A DNA stretch of 64,000 nucleotides from the NCBI RefSeq assembly GCF_002813775.1, contig NZ_CP020370.1:744001-808000 (forward strand), written 5' to 3'. A program made the translations under genes and the position numbers. The stretch's first letter is position 1. Each line of letters opens with the position of its first letter. Below the pieces are notes generated by a model. It had not been told where the DNA came from. It ran no database searches and was given only the letters and a program-made list of their open reading frames with translations. Of the stretch, positions 17,447 through 26,353 are shown one piece after another. This stretch comes from Candidatus Thiodictyon syntrophicum (lineage in GTDB: Bacteria > Pseudomonadota > Gammaproteobacteria > Chromatiales > Chromatiaceae).

Positions 17447-17769
17447 GGCAGCAAAAGATAGGCTCAAGTGGTGATGGTGGGAAAGGCCGGGGGGGCGGCG
17501 TGCGCCCGGGCCGGCGCCGGCCGAATCAGAGGGAGGGTGTTGATCCGCATCCTTACCGAATCGCCGGCCCGTCGCAAGGGGGAGCGGCCCCGGCGCGGCC
17601 GTGGGTTCCCGCGGCGCCCGCGGATCGCCTCCCGTTGGTCCGGACCGGATGCCATCGGATCAAGGCGCCGCCGCACCGCAGACGATTGCCCCCGCCGCGG
17701 CACCCGCGGCGGAGCGGGCGACGAGCGCCGACCCCCCACTCGGCGGGGCGGCCTTCGCGGTGACGGATG
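17447..17769. other. GC-rich intergenic region, no gene seen
   Basis: 323 bases between the ispH start and the batD stop, both on the minus strand. Open frames on both strands are arginine/proline-rich and look like noise. The ispH promoter must lie in or near it, but nothing is recognisable. Confidence 0.5.
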
Positions 17770-19626
17770 TCAGGTGCCGGGGTAGAGACCGGGCAAGGGT
17801 TGGGCGGCAGGACCCTGGGCCGCGCGCTCCTGTGCGAGCAGCAGTGGTTCCAGGGTCTGCCAGACGGCGCTGCCGTCCCAGGTCGCCCCGGTGGGGGCAT
17901 AGATGGCCCGGTCGATGGCCTGGAGCGGGGCCGCCGCGGCGCTCGCCGCCGGACCCAGGCGGGCGGCGAGGTCGCTCAGGCCGGCGGGGGGCCGGTCCGG
18001 CCAGCGGGTGCGCGCCCAGTCGAGCAGGGCGGTGCGGGCGGCGCGGGGGTCAGCGGCGGCGCAGGCCTGGCGGGCTTGGGTGCGGGCGGTGGTGAGTGAC
18101 TTGCCTGGTTGGGCGCCGGGACCCGGGCGGGACGCCCGGGCTCCTTTGCGGCGGATGGCCCAGGCCAGCGTCAGGAGCCAGGCCAGCGCGAAGCACAGGG
18201 CGAGCCAGGGCCAGGGCGACGCGGTGCGTAACGCCTCGATGAAACCGCGGCTTGCGGCGTCATCCTTGATCTGCGTGGCCGCCGCCGCGCCCGCGGGCAC
18301 ACCCTGGTCGGGCGTGGGCGCGACCGTCACCGCGGGCGGGCCGCCGGAGGCCGGGGTGCTCGCGGCGGCAGGGGCCGGTGTCGGCGCCGCGGACCCGCCC
18401 GCCGCGGGCGCGACCTCGACGGTGCGCTGGGGGATGACCGCCACGCGCGACTGGTCGGTGGTCGTGTCCCACCAGGTCAGGCGGATCTCGGGCAGGGTGA
18501 GGGGCCCGGCGCGGGTCGGGACCAAGGCGACTTTGAGGGTCTTGAGTGCGGTCGGGACGCTGCCCGGGAGGTCTTCCATCTTGGGCGTCTCGGGATAGAT
18601 CCGGGCGCCCTCGGGGGTGCCGGTGTCGAGCGTCGGCAACTGGGCGGCGGTGGCACCGCGGGCGGTGATGACCAGGGTGCGTGTGACGGGCTCCCCGACC
18701 CGGAAGCGGGGCGGGGAGGGCGTCCACTCGTCGGAGAGCTGGACCGACTCGGCGGGCAGCCAAGTGGCGCCGCCGGTGTCGGGCTGGGGCCGGACCTCAA
18801 GGGTGCGATCCGGCCCCCGCTCGATCACCCGGCGCGTGGCGCCCGGGTCGAACAGATCCGGAATGCCCGGTCCGCCGAACATGGTGCCGAAGTCCGCGAA
18901 GGGGCTGCGGCGCGCTCCCGGGCGGTCCTGCGCCATCAGGGCCTCCAGCCGGGGGCCGCCGATGGTGAGCGGGCCGCTGCGTTGGGGCACCACCAGGTAG
19001 CGCCGCTCGATGACGGTGTAACGCTGGCCGTCGATCTCCTCCGAGTCGTTCTGGTCTTCCCCCTGCCGTTGCAGGGTGGCCCCCTCGACCTGCGGCTCGT
19101 CCAGGATCGCGCGCCGCGGCTGGTCCCGAAAGAGGACCCGCACCCGATAGGTGAAGGGCTGCTGGACATAGGGCTCGGCGGTCTCGACCAGGGTGTCGAC
19201 AAAGACCGGCTTGGGCCCGCCGCCCGGGTCCGCCTGATCGGCCGCGAGCACCTCGAGCGCGATCGGCTGGGTCTGCTGACCGCCCAGTGACAGGGCCGGC
19301 ACCTGCAGCCTGCCGGTGCGCCGCGGGGCCAACTCCAGGGTCCATTCCCGGGTGTTGTTGGAGACCCCGTTGACGAAGCTCAGGCTGGTGCTGCTGCCCT
19401 GTTGCAGGATCTCGAAGTCCTTGGCCAGGGAACTGAAGTCCGGTGTCCCGGCGAGGGTGCCGGCGGCGCTCAGGGTCAGGGTCAGGGTCTCGTTGGCACG
19501 CACCCGGGTCCGGTCCAGGGTCGCGCCCAGGTCCCCCGCCCAGGCGCAGGGGACGGCGAGCAGGAGCAGGGCCAGCAGCGCGCAGACGGCGCGCGGCGAC
19601 GGGCGACGGTCAAGACGGTTGGACAT
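17770..19626 (-). CDS. batD: BatD-family protein
   Basis: About 618 residues from MSNRLDRR. A signal peptide (ALLALLLLAVPCAWAG) is followed by BatD beta-domains (LDRTRVRANETLTLTLSA, then FEILQQGSSTSLSFVNG). A transmembrane segment (WPWLALCFALAWLLTLAWAI) sits late in the protein before a cytoplasmic tail. The tail (residues just after RRKGA) contains a palindrome at 18119-18144 of the same type as those in the helicase gene, translated as ARASRPGP. Bat proteins are envelope-associated and linked to stress tolerance. Last gene of the moxR-bat cluster; 51 bp after batB/C. Confidence 0.9.
   Translation of the reverse strand: MSNRLDRRPSPRAVCALLALLLLAVPCAWAGDLGATLDRTRVRANETLTLTLSAAGTLAGTPDFSSLAKDFEILQQGSSTSLSFVNGVSNNTREWTLELAPRRTGRLQVPALSLGGQQTQPIALEVLAADQADPGGGPKPVFVDTLVETAEPYVQQPFTYRVRVLFRDQPRRAILDEPQVEGATLQRQGEDQNDSEEIDGQRYTVIERRYLVVPQRSGPLTIGGPRLEALMAQDRPGARRSPFADFGTMFGGPGIPDLFDPGATRRVIERGPDRTLEVRPQPDTGGATWLPAESVQLSDEWTPSPPRFRVGEPVTRTLVITARGATAAQLPTLDTGTPEGARIYPETPKMEDLPGSVPTALKTLKVALVPTRAGPLTLPEIRLTWWDTTTDQSRVAVIPQRTVEVAPAAGGSAAPTPAPAAASTPASGGPPAVTVAPTPDQGVPAGAAAATQIKDDAASRGFIEALRTASPWPWLALCFALAWLLTLAWAIRRKGARASRPGPGAQPGKSLTTARTQARQACAAADPRAARTALLDWARTRWPDRPPAGLSDLAARLGPAASAAAAPLQAIDRAIYAPTGATWDGSAVWQTLEPLLLAQERAAQGPAAQPLPGLYPGT
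18119..18144. repeat. GC-rich palindrome inside batD
   Basis: CCGGGCGGGACGCCCGGG with short flanks. It resembles the exact 24-bp palindrome found three times in the helicase gene and the copy at about 60357. It stays in frame in batD. Confidence 0.65.
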
Positions 19627-19677
19627 AGTGGTCGCGACGGGTTGGATTGAGAGACAGGGTGGTGGCAATCACGCGGC

Positions 19678-21726
19678 TCACGGCAAGCGCCCCTCGCGGC
19701 GCAACTGCTGCAACAGGAAGCGCTGGCGCAGCAGGCCGGCGGGGTCGTCCGGGACCCGGCGCAACTGGGCCTCCATGGCCTGTTGCTGCTCGCGCTGTTG
19801 GGGGTTGAGGTCGGCGGCGCCGGCCAGGCGTGCGGCGGCGTTTCCGGTGGGCGGGGCGCCCGTCGGCGGTTGCTGCGCGATGGCGTCGGCCTGACCCTGG
19901 TCCTTGCCGGACTCCGGTTTGGCGCCGTCGCGCAGGGTGACCTCGGGCTCTCCCGCCACGGCGCCCTGACCCAGGTCGCCGGGCTTGGGCGGCGGCGTCT
20001 CACCGGTGTTCCCGGCGGAGGAACCCTGGGCGGCCTTGGGGTCCGTGCTCGCGGGATCGGCCTGCTGGCCGGCGCTGTCGGGCTTCGCTGCGCCGGGGTC
20101 GGGCGGCGCGTCTTGCGGCGCCCCGGTACCTGCCGTCGGCGGTGCCCCCTGGCCGCTGTCCTGCTGCTGTCCTTGCCCCTGCTGGCCGTTGTGCCCATCC
20201 TGGCTGGCGTCGGACGGCTGTCCGTCTTTCTGACCCTGTCGGCCCTCTTGTCCCTTCTGACCCTGCTGACCCTTGTCGCCCTTCTGGTCCTTCTGATCCT
20301 GGTTCCCTTGGCCCTGGGGCTGGTCCTGCTGCTGTTGGTCACGCAGAGCCTTTACGAGGTCCAGGTTGGCGCGCGCGTCGGCGTGGTCCGGGGCCTGTTG
20401 CAGGGTCCGCTCATAGGCGGCGATGGACTCGTCGAACCGCCCCAGGCGGGCCAGGGCATTGGCGCGGTTGTAGTCCGCCTCAGCCCCGCCGACCCCGGTC
20501 AGGTCCGCCAGGGCCCCGGCATAGTCGCCGCCGCGATAGCGGGCGGCGGCGCGCCAGGCGGGGTCCTGGAAGCGGGTGGCCGCGGCGGCGGCATCGCCGG
20601 CCGCCAGCCGGTGCGCGCCCTGCTGGTCCGGGCGCTGCCAAAGGTCGTCCCAACCCAAGGCCCAACCCGGGTGCGGCGGCAGCACCAGCACCAGGGCCAG
20701 GACCGGCAGCAGCCAGCCGCGCCGGAAGGCCAGCGCGGCGATGGGCAGCAGGGCGAGTAATAGCCAGGGACCCTCCTCCCGCCACTGATCGGCCGCCAGG
20801 CCCTGTTGTTCGACCAGCACGCCGGGCGCCGTCGCTGCTCCGGCCACGCCCCCAGAGCCAATGAGGGCCAGGGTGTCCCGATCCCCGGGGTCGAGGTCCA
20901 CATAGCGGCCATTGCCCGCGCGGGCCAGGGACTCCAGTGCGCCACGCTCGAGTCGCGCCATGGGGATGGCGCCGCTGCGATCAGCGGCGAAGCCCCCGCC
21001 CGGGTCCGGCACCGGCGCCCCGTCGGCCGTGCCGACCCCGAGCACCGAGACCCGATGACCCTTGGCGGCCAGGGCGCGGGCGGCGGCCTCGACCCGGGCG
21101 CCGGCGCCATCGCCCGTGAGCCCGTCGGTGATCAGGATCACCTCGCCGCCCTCCCCCCCGGCCTGCGCCAACAAGGCGCCGGCCTGCTCCAGGGCGCGCT
21201 CGGTGCGGCGCGGACCCGGAACCGGGAGCAGGTCCGTCCCCAGGCGCGGGACCTGGGAGGCGATGGTCTGGGCGTCGCCGGTCAGGGGGGAGACGATGAA
21301 GGGGTCCGGACCGAAGGCGATCAGCGCGACCTGGCCCTCCCGGGTGGCGGCGAGGAGGTCCAGGACCTCGAAGCGCGCCCGCGCCAGGCGTGAGGGCGCG
21401 AGATCGGCGGCGTTCATGCTCGGCGAGAGGTCGAGCAGGATGACGCGCTTGGCCGTGGTGGCAAACACCGGCTGCGGCAGGCGCTCCCACACCGGACCGG
21501 CCAGGGCGAGCGTGCCAAGCAGCCAGGCCAGCGCCAGCAGGGCCAGCGGCAGGCGGCGCGGGCGACCCTCCTCACCGACCAGCAGGTGGGGCAGAAGATG
21601 GGCGTCCACCAGGCCGCGCCAGGCGTTGGCCGCGTGACGCGCCTTCCAGAGCCCGAACAGGATGAGCAGCAAGGGCGCCAGTGCGAGCAGCCACTGGGGC
21701 CGCAGAAAGTGCAGTTCAGCGGCCAT
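19678..21726 (-). CDS. Fused BatB/BatC: VWA membrane protein with TPR and low-complexity tail
   Basis: 682 residues. N-terminal transmembrane segments flank a VWA domain with the MIDAS motif DLSPS and ILITDGL. A second pair of membrane helices (LLLALLPIAALAFR, LPVLALVLVLPP) follows. Then come TPR units (ADYNRANALARLGRFDESIAAYERTL) and a tail of Q, G, D, K and P repeats ending in QQQAMEAQLRRVPDDPAGL. In many genomes VWA (BatB) and TPR (BatC) are separate proteins; here they are one. Overlaps batA by 11 bp, showing translational coupling. Confidence 0.9.
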   Translation of the reverse strand: MAAELHFLRPQWLLALAPLLLILFGLWKARHAANAWRGLVDAHLLPHLLVGEEGRPRRLPLALLALAWLLGTLALAGPVWERLPQPVFATTAKRVILLDLSPSMNAADLAPSRLARARFEVLDLLAATREGQVALIAFGPDPFIVSPLTGDAQTIASQVPRLGTDLLPVPGPRRTERALEQAGALLAQAGGEGGEVILITDGLTGDGAGARVEAAARALAAKGHRVSVLGVGTADGAPVPDPGGGFAADRSGAIPMARLERGALESLARAGNGRYVDLDPGDRDTLALIGSGGVAGAATAPGVLVEQQGLAADQWREEGPWLLLALLPIAALAFRRGWLLPVLALVLVLPPHPGWALGWDDLWQRPDQQGAHRLAAGDAAAAATRFQDPAWRAAARYRGGDYAGALADLTGVGGAEADYNRANALARLGRFDESIAAYERTLQQAPDHADARANLDLVKALRDQQQQDQPQGQGNQDQKDQKGDKGQQGQKGQEGRQGQKDGQPSDASQDGHNGQQGQGQQQDSGQGAPPTAGTGAPQDAPPDPGAAKPDSAGQQADPASTDPKAAQGSSAGNTGETPPPKPGDLGQGAVAGEPEVTLRDGAKPESGKDQGQADAIAQQPPTGAPPTGNAAARLAGAADLNPQQREQQQAMEAQLRRVPDDPAGLLRQRFLLQQLRREGRLP

Positions 21727-22717
21727 AACCTACTCCCAAACCCCGGCCGCCGAGCAGCGGCAGCGCCAGCAGCACACTCAAGACCAGCGCCGCCGCCGCC
21801 GGCCAGACGAACAGTGACTCGCGGGGCCGGTAGGTCCGCTCGTCGCGGCGGCTGGGCTCCAGCCGGTCCAGTTCCTCGTAGATGGCCTCCAGTTCCTCGC
21901 GCCCGGTGGCGGAGAAGAAGCGCCCGCCGGTGACCTGCGCGATCTGCTTCAGTGACTCGGGGTCATAGTCGCCGCCCTGGCGCAGCAGGCGCATCCCGAG
22001 CGCGGTGCGCAGGCCGACCTCGCCGCCGCCGATGGCGATGGTGTAGATACGCACCCCGGCCTCACGGGCCAGTTGCGCCGCCGCCTGGGGCTCCAATTGG
22101 CCGGCGTTGCTGGCCCCGTCGGTGAGGAGGATCAGCACCCGGTTGTCGTCCGGCTGCTCGCGCAGGCGCTTGACCGCGAGCCCGATGGCGTCGCCGATGG
22201 CGGTCTCGCGCCCGGCCAGCCCGACCACCGAGTCGCGCAGCATGGCGGCCACCGTGTGACCGTCGAAGGTTAGGGGCGTCTGGACATAGGCATTACTGCC
22301 GAACAGGATGAGTCCCAGCCGGTCCTGGGTGCGCCGTTCCACGAAGCGGGCGGCCACCGCCTTGACCACCGCCAGGCGTGAGACCATGCGATTGTCCATC
22401 TCGTAGTCCGGCTGCTCCATGCTGCCGGAGATGTCCACGGCGAGCATGAGGTCACGCCCCGCGACCGGCAGGTTCACCGGCGCCCCGACCCATTCCGGCC
22501 GTGCCGCCGCCGTCACCAGCAACACCCAGGCGAGCACCGCGGCGCCGATCCGCCACGCCGACCGGCGCCCGGCCGCGGCGGCGGCGAGGCCCGGCAGGTC
22601 CGCGTAGAAGGGCAGCCGCAGCGCGGCCCCCCCGGCGGGGCTGGCCGCGGGCATGAGATAGGCGAGCAGGGGCAGCGGCAGGGCCGCCAGCACCCAGGGC
22701 CAGGCGAGCGTGATCAT
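21716..22717 (-). CDS. batA: BatA-like VWA membrane protein
   Basis: 333 residues. An N-terminal membrane segment, then a VWA domain with a complete MIDAS (AVDISGSM, later ILLTDGASNAGQ), then a C-terminal membrane helix (LFVWPAAAALVLSVLLALPLLG). It overlaps both neighbours (4 bp with DUF4381, 11 bp with batB/C). Expected to sit in the inner membrane with the VWA domain in the periplasm, working with MoxR. Confidence 0.92.
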   Translation of the reverse strand: MITLAWPWVLAALPLPLLAYLMPAASPAGGAALRLPFYADLPGLAAAAAGRRSAWRIGAAVLAWVLLVTAAARPEWVGAPVNLPVAGRDLMLAVDISGSMEQPDYEMDNRMVSRLAVVKAVAARFVERRTQDRLGLILFGSNAYVQTPLTFDGHTVAAMLRDSVVGLAGRETAIGDAIGLAVKRLREQPDDNRVLILLTDGASNAGQLEPQAAAQLAREAGVRIYTIAIGGGEVGLRTALGMRLLRQGGDYDPESLKQIAQVTGGRFFSATGREELEAIYEELDRLEPSRRDERTYRPRESLFVWPAAAALVLSVLLALPLLGGRGLGVGYGR

Positions 22718-23379
22718 GGGGCGGTCCCCCGGTTGGCGCGGATCCAGCGCCCGGCCAGCTCGGCCAGGGCCAAGGCGTCCGCTTGCGCGCGCTGCTGAGC
22801 CTGATCCGGCAGGCGATCTTGATCATGGTCCAGGCCGCCGCTCAAGCGTTCCGCACCGGAGGTCGAGGCTTTAGCCGGACCAGGAGCGGGCAGACACGAG
22901 GTCGACCGGCTGAAGCCGCGACCTCCGGTTGCCCCGGGGGCACGGTAGGGCAACTCGGCCAGCATCCGCCCCGGCCCGTGGGAGAAGGCGTCGCCGCCGC
23001 CGGTGGCATCCAGAAAGGCGAGCCAGGAGGCGCCGCTGAGCCCGGCCACGCGCTCCCGCGGGAAGCGGGTCAGGGCCAGGCGCCGCAGCAGGATCGAGAC
23101 CGCCGCGGCAAAGCCGCCCGGAGCGAGTCCGGTGTCCAGTTGCCCGCGCAGGGCCTCGAGTTCGCCCAAGGCCGTCCGCACCGCGGCGCCCTGCCGCCAC
23201 CGGCGGCGCCACAGCACCAAGGCCAGCGCGCCGGCACCCAGCGCGAGCCCGGCGACCAGCCACCAGCCGGGGGCCGGCGGCCACCAGGACACCGGGTCCG
23301 GCAGGTGCCAGTCGCGCAGGCCAGCCAGTGGGTCGGCCGCGGCCGGGGCAGTGGGCAGGGGGTTAATCGTGTCGGCCAT
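22714..23379 (-). CDS. DUF4381 protein carrying an in-frame palindromic insertion
   Basis: 221 residues from MADTINPL. An N-terminal region with DWHLPDPVSWWPPAPGWW and one membrane helix are typical of DUF4381 proteins in moxR-bat operons. After AELPYRAPGA the reading frame runs through a GGAGGTCGAGGC palindrome (translated GGRGFSRSTS, then AKASTSG) and about 50 unusual residues, then returns to the family C-terminus LAELAGRWIRANRG. The insertion kept the frame. Start codon overlaps the end of the DUF58 gene by 17 bp. Confidence 0.85.
   Translation of the reverse strand: MADTINPLPTAPAAADPLAGLRDWHLPDPVSWWPPAPGWWLVAGLALGAGALALVLWRRRWRQGAAVRTALGELEALRGQLDTGLAPGGFAAAVSILLRRLALTRFPRERVAGLSGASWLAFLDATGGGDAFSHGPGRMLAELPYRAPGATGGRGFSRSTSCLPAPGPAKASTSGAERLSGGLDHDQDRLPDQAQQRAQADALALAELAGRWIRANRGTAP
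22856..22928. repeat. GGAGGTCGAGGC palindromic repeat, copy 2, in coding sequence
   Basis: Starts CCGGAGGTCGAGGCTTTAGC and ends with GCCGCGACCTCCGG in inverted orientation. Same family as 651-722 with a different spacer. It lies within the DUF4381 gene and does not break the frame. Confidence 0.8.
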
Positions 23380-24346
23380 TGCGTTCATTTGCGGACAATA
23401 GGCTCTTGGTCCCGGGCGTGCTGCGCGCGCGCAGCCCGCGGGCCAGGGCGGGGCCGACCGGCTCGTCGGTCGCCAGGTGCAACAGGTGGGCACGGTGCAG
23501 TCGCGCCAGGTGTTCCAGGGTCTGGGCGCGAACCACGAAACGTTCTTCATAGGCGGTGCGGCTGCGCGCCCCGGTCAGATCCAGGATCCCGCGGCGCCGG
23601 CCGTCGGTGACCGGATAGCGCCCGGGCGGGGGCGCCGCCGCCTCCAGGGGGTCGTGGACCATGATCAGGAGCAGTTCACTCCCGGCGGCGAGTTCCGCCA
23701 GCCAGCGTCCGGCGTCCGGGCGCACCCCGGCGAAGTCGCTGATGACCGCCACCAGGCCGCCGGGGCGCACCAGCCGGACGAGGTGGGCGGCGGCCTGCGC
23801 CACGCAGCCGTGGCCCCGCTCGCCGGCCGCCGTGGGCTCGGTGAGCCGCTCCAAGAGCGGGAGCAGACCCGCGGTGCGGGCGGCCGGCCGCCGCTCCAGG
23901 TGGCGCGCCTCATCGAACACGAGCCCGCCCACCCGGTCCGCCCGGTCCACCGCCGCCCAGCCGAGCAGGGCCGCCGCCTGGGCCGCGATCACCGACTTGA
24001 AGGCGACGCGGGTGCCGAAGCGCATGGACGCGCCTTGGTCCACCAGGAGCCAGACCGGCCGCTCGCGCTCCTCCCGGAACAGCTTCACATGGGGCGTCCC
24101 GGCGCGCGCCGTGACCCGCCAATCCATGTTGCGCGGGTCATCGCCCGGCTGGTAGACCCGGGATTCGTCGAATTCCATGCCGCGCCCGCGAAAGCGCGAC
24201 AGGTGCCCGCCGGTGCGGGTGGCCAGCACCCGCCCGCGCGGCGCCAGATCGAGCCGCAGGGCCTGGCCGCGCAGCGCAATCAGGTCCCGGAGCCCGGCAC
24301 GGATGCCGGACTGGGGGGCGGTCGTGGAGGCGGGCACCCTATTCAT
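23363..24346 (-). CDS. DUF58 domain protein of the moxR-bat cluster
   Basis: 327 residues from MNRVPAST. DUF58 core: GRGMEFDESRVYQPGDDPRNMDWRVTAR, then VWLLVDQGASM in VWA-like fashion. The last residues (SLLSANERNGRHD) are encoded by an arm of the TTGTCCGCAAAT repeat, so the C-terminus appears to have been replaced by repeat sequence. Expected to act with the MoxR ATPase. It precedes DUF4381 and is separated from moxR by about 350 bp of repeats. Confidence 0.9.
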   Translation of the reverse strand: MNRVPASTTAPQSGIRAGLRDLIALRGQALRLDLAPRGRVLATRTGGHLSRFRGRGMEFDESRVYQPGDDPRNMDWRVTARAGTPHVKLFREERERPVWLLVDQGASMRFGTRVAFKSVIAAQAAALLGWAAVDRADRVGGLVFDEARHLERRPAARTAGLLPLLERLTEPTAAGERGHGCVAQAAAHLVRLVRPGGLVAVISDFAGVRPDAGRWLAELAAGSELLLIMVHDPLEAAAPPPGRYPVTDGRRRGILDLTGARSRTAYEERFVVRAQTLEHLARLHRAHLLHLATDEPVGPALARGLRARSTPGTKSLLSANERNGRHD

Positions 24347-24377
24347 CGGGAACGCCGCCCGCCAGTGAGACCCCGTA

Positions 24378-24405
24378 GGATGGGTAGAGCGCAGCGAAAC
24401 CCATC
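24378..24405. repeat. GGATGGGT...ACCCATC palindrome
   Basis: GGATGGGTAGAGCGCAGCG followed by AAACCCATC. A short palindrome of a type I recall as widely dispersed in proteobacterial genomes. It sits just upstream of the DUF58 start. Confidence 0.6.
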
Positions 24406-24524
24406 GTCTGCGCATCGGTCAGGCGTTGCCGCAGCGATCACCGACGACGCGTGCCCAGTCTCTTTATTCGCGTTCATTTGCAGCGGTATTTTCGCTAAGG
24501 AATGGTTCACTGATAAGTTAAAAA

Positions 24525-24701
24525 AGTCCATTAGAGACTGGCTCTTGGCGTCGTTGTCGTTGTCGTTGTCGTTGTCGTAATCGAGATTATCGTAGTGCCC
24601 CGGACTTTCTCGCACCCTAAAGTGCATCGCTTCTCCGATTACGATTACGACAACGACAACGACAACGATTGCGTCTAACTTGTTCTTGACTCGTTACTAA
24701 G
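24525..24701. repeat. Hexanucleotide-armed element, copy 1 (H1)
   Basis: (GTTGTC)x4 at 24553-24576, a conserved core, then GATTACGATTAC and (GACAAC)x3 ending at 24666. An outer block AGTCCATTAG lies at 24525-24534, and TTGTTCTTGACTCG followed by TTACTAAG ends at 24701, overlapping the moxR stop codon. It fills most of the 24347-24696 gap, together with a degenerate TTGTCCGCAAAT arm near 24466. Copies 3, 4 and 5 are near 29319, 53221 and 60133. Confidence 0.88.
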
Positions 24702-25725
24702 GCACCGGCACCCGCGCCAGCAGCGCGGCGATAAAGTCGTCCGGGTGTCGGCCCTCGGCCTCCGACTCGTAGGAGAGCAGCACCCGATGGCGCAGTACGT
24801 CCGGGGCCACGGACTGGATGTCCTCGGGCGAGACATAGTCGCGCCCCGCGAGCCAGGCGCGCGCCCGGGAGCACCGGTCCAGGGCCAGGGTGGCGCGCGG
24901 GCTGGCGCCGAAGCGCAGCCAGTCCCGCAACTCCGGCGCATAGTCCTGGGGCCGACGGGTCGCCATCACCAGGTGCACCAGATAGTCCTCCACCCCCGGG
25001 GCCATATAGAGCCCGAAGATGGCGCGGCGGGCGGCAAAGATGCTCGTCTGACTCAGGCGCACGGCGGGCGGGGCCGGACCGTCCTGCAGGGCCTCGTCCC
25101 GGTTCAGGTGCAGGATGGCCCGTTCGGTCACGGCGTCCGGGTAGTCCACCCGCACATGCATCAGGAAACGGTCGAGTTGGGCCTCCGGCAGCGGGTAGGT
25201 CCCCTCCTGTTCGATCGGGTTCTGGGTCGCCATCACCAGGAACAGGCGCGGCAGGGGGTAGGTCTCGCGGCCCACCGTCACCTGCCGCTCCCCCATGGCC
25301 TCGAGCAGGGCGGACTGGACCTTGGCCGGGGCCCGGTTCACCTCGTCCGCCAGCAGCAGGTTGTGGAAGATGGGGCCGCGGTCGAAGCGGAAGCTGCCGT
25401 CGTTGGGGCGATAGATCTCGGTCCCGGTCAGGTCCGCCGGCAGCAGGTCCGGGGTGAACTGGACGCGGTGGAAGTCGCCCTCCAGGCCCCAGGCCAACTG
25501 CTTGATGGCCGTGGTCTTGGCCAGGCCCGGGGCGCCTTCGACCAGCAGGTGCCCGTCCGCCAGCAGGGCGATCAGCAGGCGTTCGATCAGATTGGCCTGA
25601 CCCAGGATGGCCCGGCCCACATGGTCGCGCAGGGCGGCGAACTCGGCGGCGAGCGCCGCCCCCCCGGGCAGTGCGGCCGCGCCGCTGGGGTCGCTGACGG
25701 AAGGGTCGGAGAGGGTCTGATCCAA
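24697..25725 (-). CDS. MoxR-family AAA+ ATPase
   Basis: About 342 residues using a TTG start at 25725; no ATG or GTG fits and the start is uncertain. The frame is open much further upstream, but that part is antisense to arfB and not MoxR-like. Walker A is GAPGLAKTT, Walker B is LLLADEVNRAPAKVQ, sensor 1 is MATQNPIEQEGTYPLPEAQLDRF. MoxR ATPases act as chaperones for VWA proteins, here those of batA and batB. Its stop codon TAG lies inside the H1 repeat. Confidence 0.9.
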   Translation of the reverse strand: MDQTLSDPSVSDPSGAAALPGGAALAAEFAALRDHVGRAILGQANLIERLLIALLADGHLLVEGAPGLAKTTAIKQLAWGLEGDFHRVQFTPDLLPADLTGTEIYRPNDGSFRFDRGPIFHNLLLADEVNRAPAKVQSALLEAMGERQVTVGRETYPLPRLFLVMATQNPIEQEGTYPLPEAQLDRFLMHVRVDYPDAVTERAILHLNRDEALQDGPAPPAVRLSQTSIFAARRAIFGLYMAPGVEDYLVHLVMATRRPQDYAPELRDWLRFGASPRATLALDRCSRARAWLAGRDYVSPEDIQSVAPDVLRHRVLLSYESEAEGRHPDDFIAALLARVPVP

Positions 25726-25911
25726 GGCGTTGATCCCCTGTTGGATGGCAAAGACGATGGGGCGAACATGGGGGTAGATTGTCGGGGATTCACGGGGCCT
25801 TGGATAGGCCGATCGGGTTACCGGTTCTTTACGGTTCGGTAAGGGCGCGGCCGGCGGGCCGGTAACAGGTGCCGGGCCGACGCGCGGCGCTCCCGGGGTT
25901 ACAATCCGGCG

Positions 25912-26334
25912 ATGATCCAGATTACAGCCCAGATCCACATCGACCCCGACGAGCTGACGGAGCAGTTTTGCCGCTCCCCCGGGCCCGGCGGGCAAAACGT
26001 CAACAAGGTCGAGACGGCGGTGCAACTGCGTTTCGACGTCGCGCGCTCCCCGTCCCTGCCGGAGGACGTGCGCCAACGCCTGCTGCGACTGGGCGGTCGA
26101 CGGGTGGACACTGCGGGCGTCCTGACCATCGAGGCGCACCGCTTCCGCACCCGCGAGCGCAACCGCCAGGACGCCCGCGAGCGTCTGGTCGCGCTGATCG
26201 CGCGCGCCGCCCACCGGCCCAAGCCGCGGGTCGCGACCAAACCCACCCGCGCCTCCAAGGAGCGGCGGCTGGAGACCAAGAAGGCGACCGCGGCGACCAA
26301 GCGGCTGCGAGGGCGGCAGTCGGGGGATGAGTAA
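25912..26334 (+). CDS. arfB: Alternative ribosome-rescue hydrolase ArfB
   Basis: 140 residues. The peptidyl-tRNA hydrolysis motif GGQ is in SPGPGGQNVNKVETAVQL, and the C-terminal tail is rich in Lys/Arg (KERRLETKKATAATKRLRGR), as needed to enter the mRNA channel of stalled ribosomes. Normal length for the family. Divergent from moxR. Confidence 0.95.
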   Translation: MIQITAQIHIDPDELTEQFCRSPGPGGQNVNKVETAVQLRFDVARSPSLPEDVRQRLLRLGGRRVDTAGVLTIEAHRFRTRERNRQDARERLVALIARAAHRPKPRVATKPTRASKERRLETKKATAATKRLRGRQSGDE

Positions 26335-26353
26335 GCGTACGCACGCTCATGGG

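Noticed and set aside
25726-26214. Upstream extension of moxR to a 505-residue protein
   Set aside because: The extra part is antisense to arfB and unlike MoxR; the family start fits 25725.
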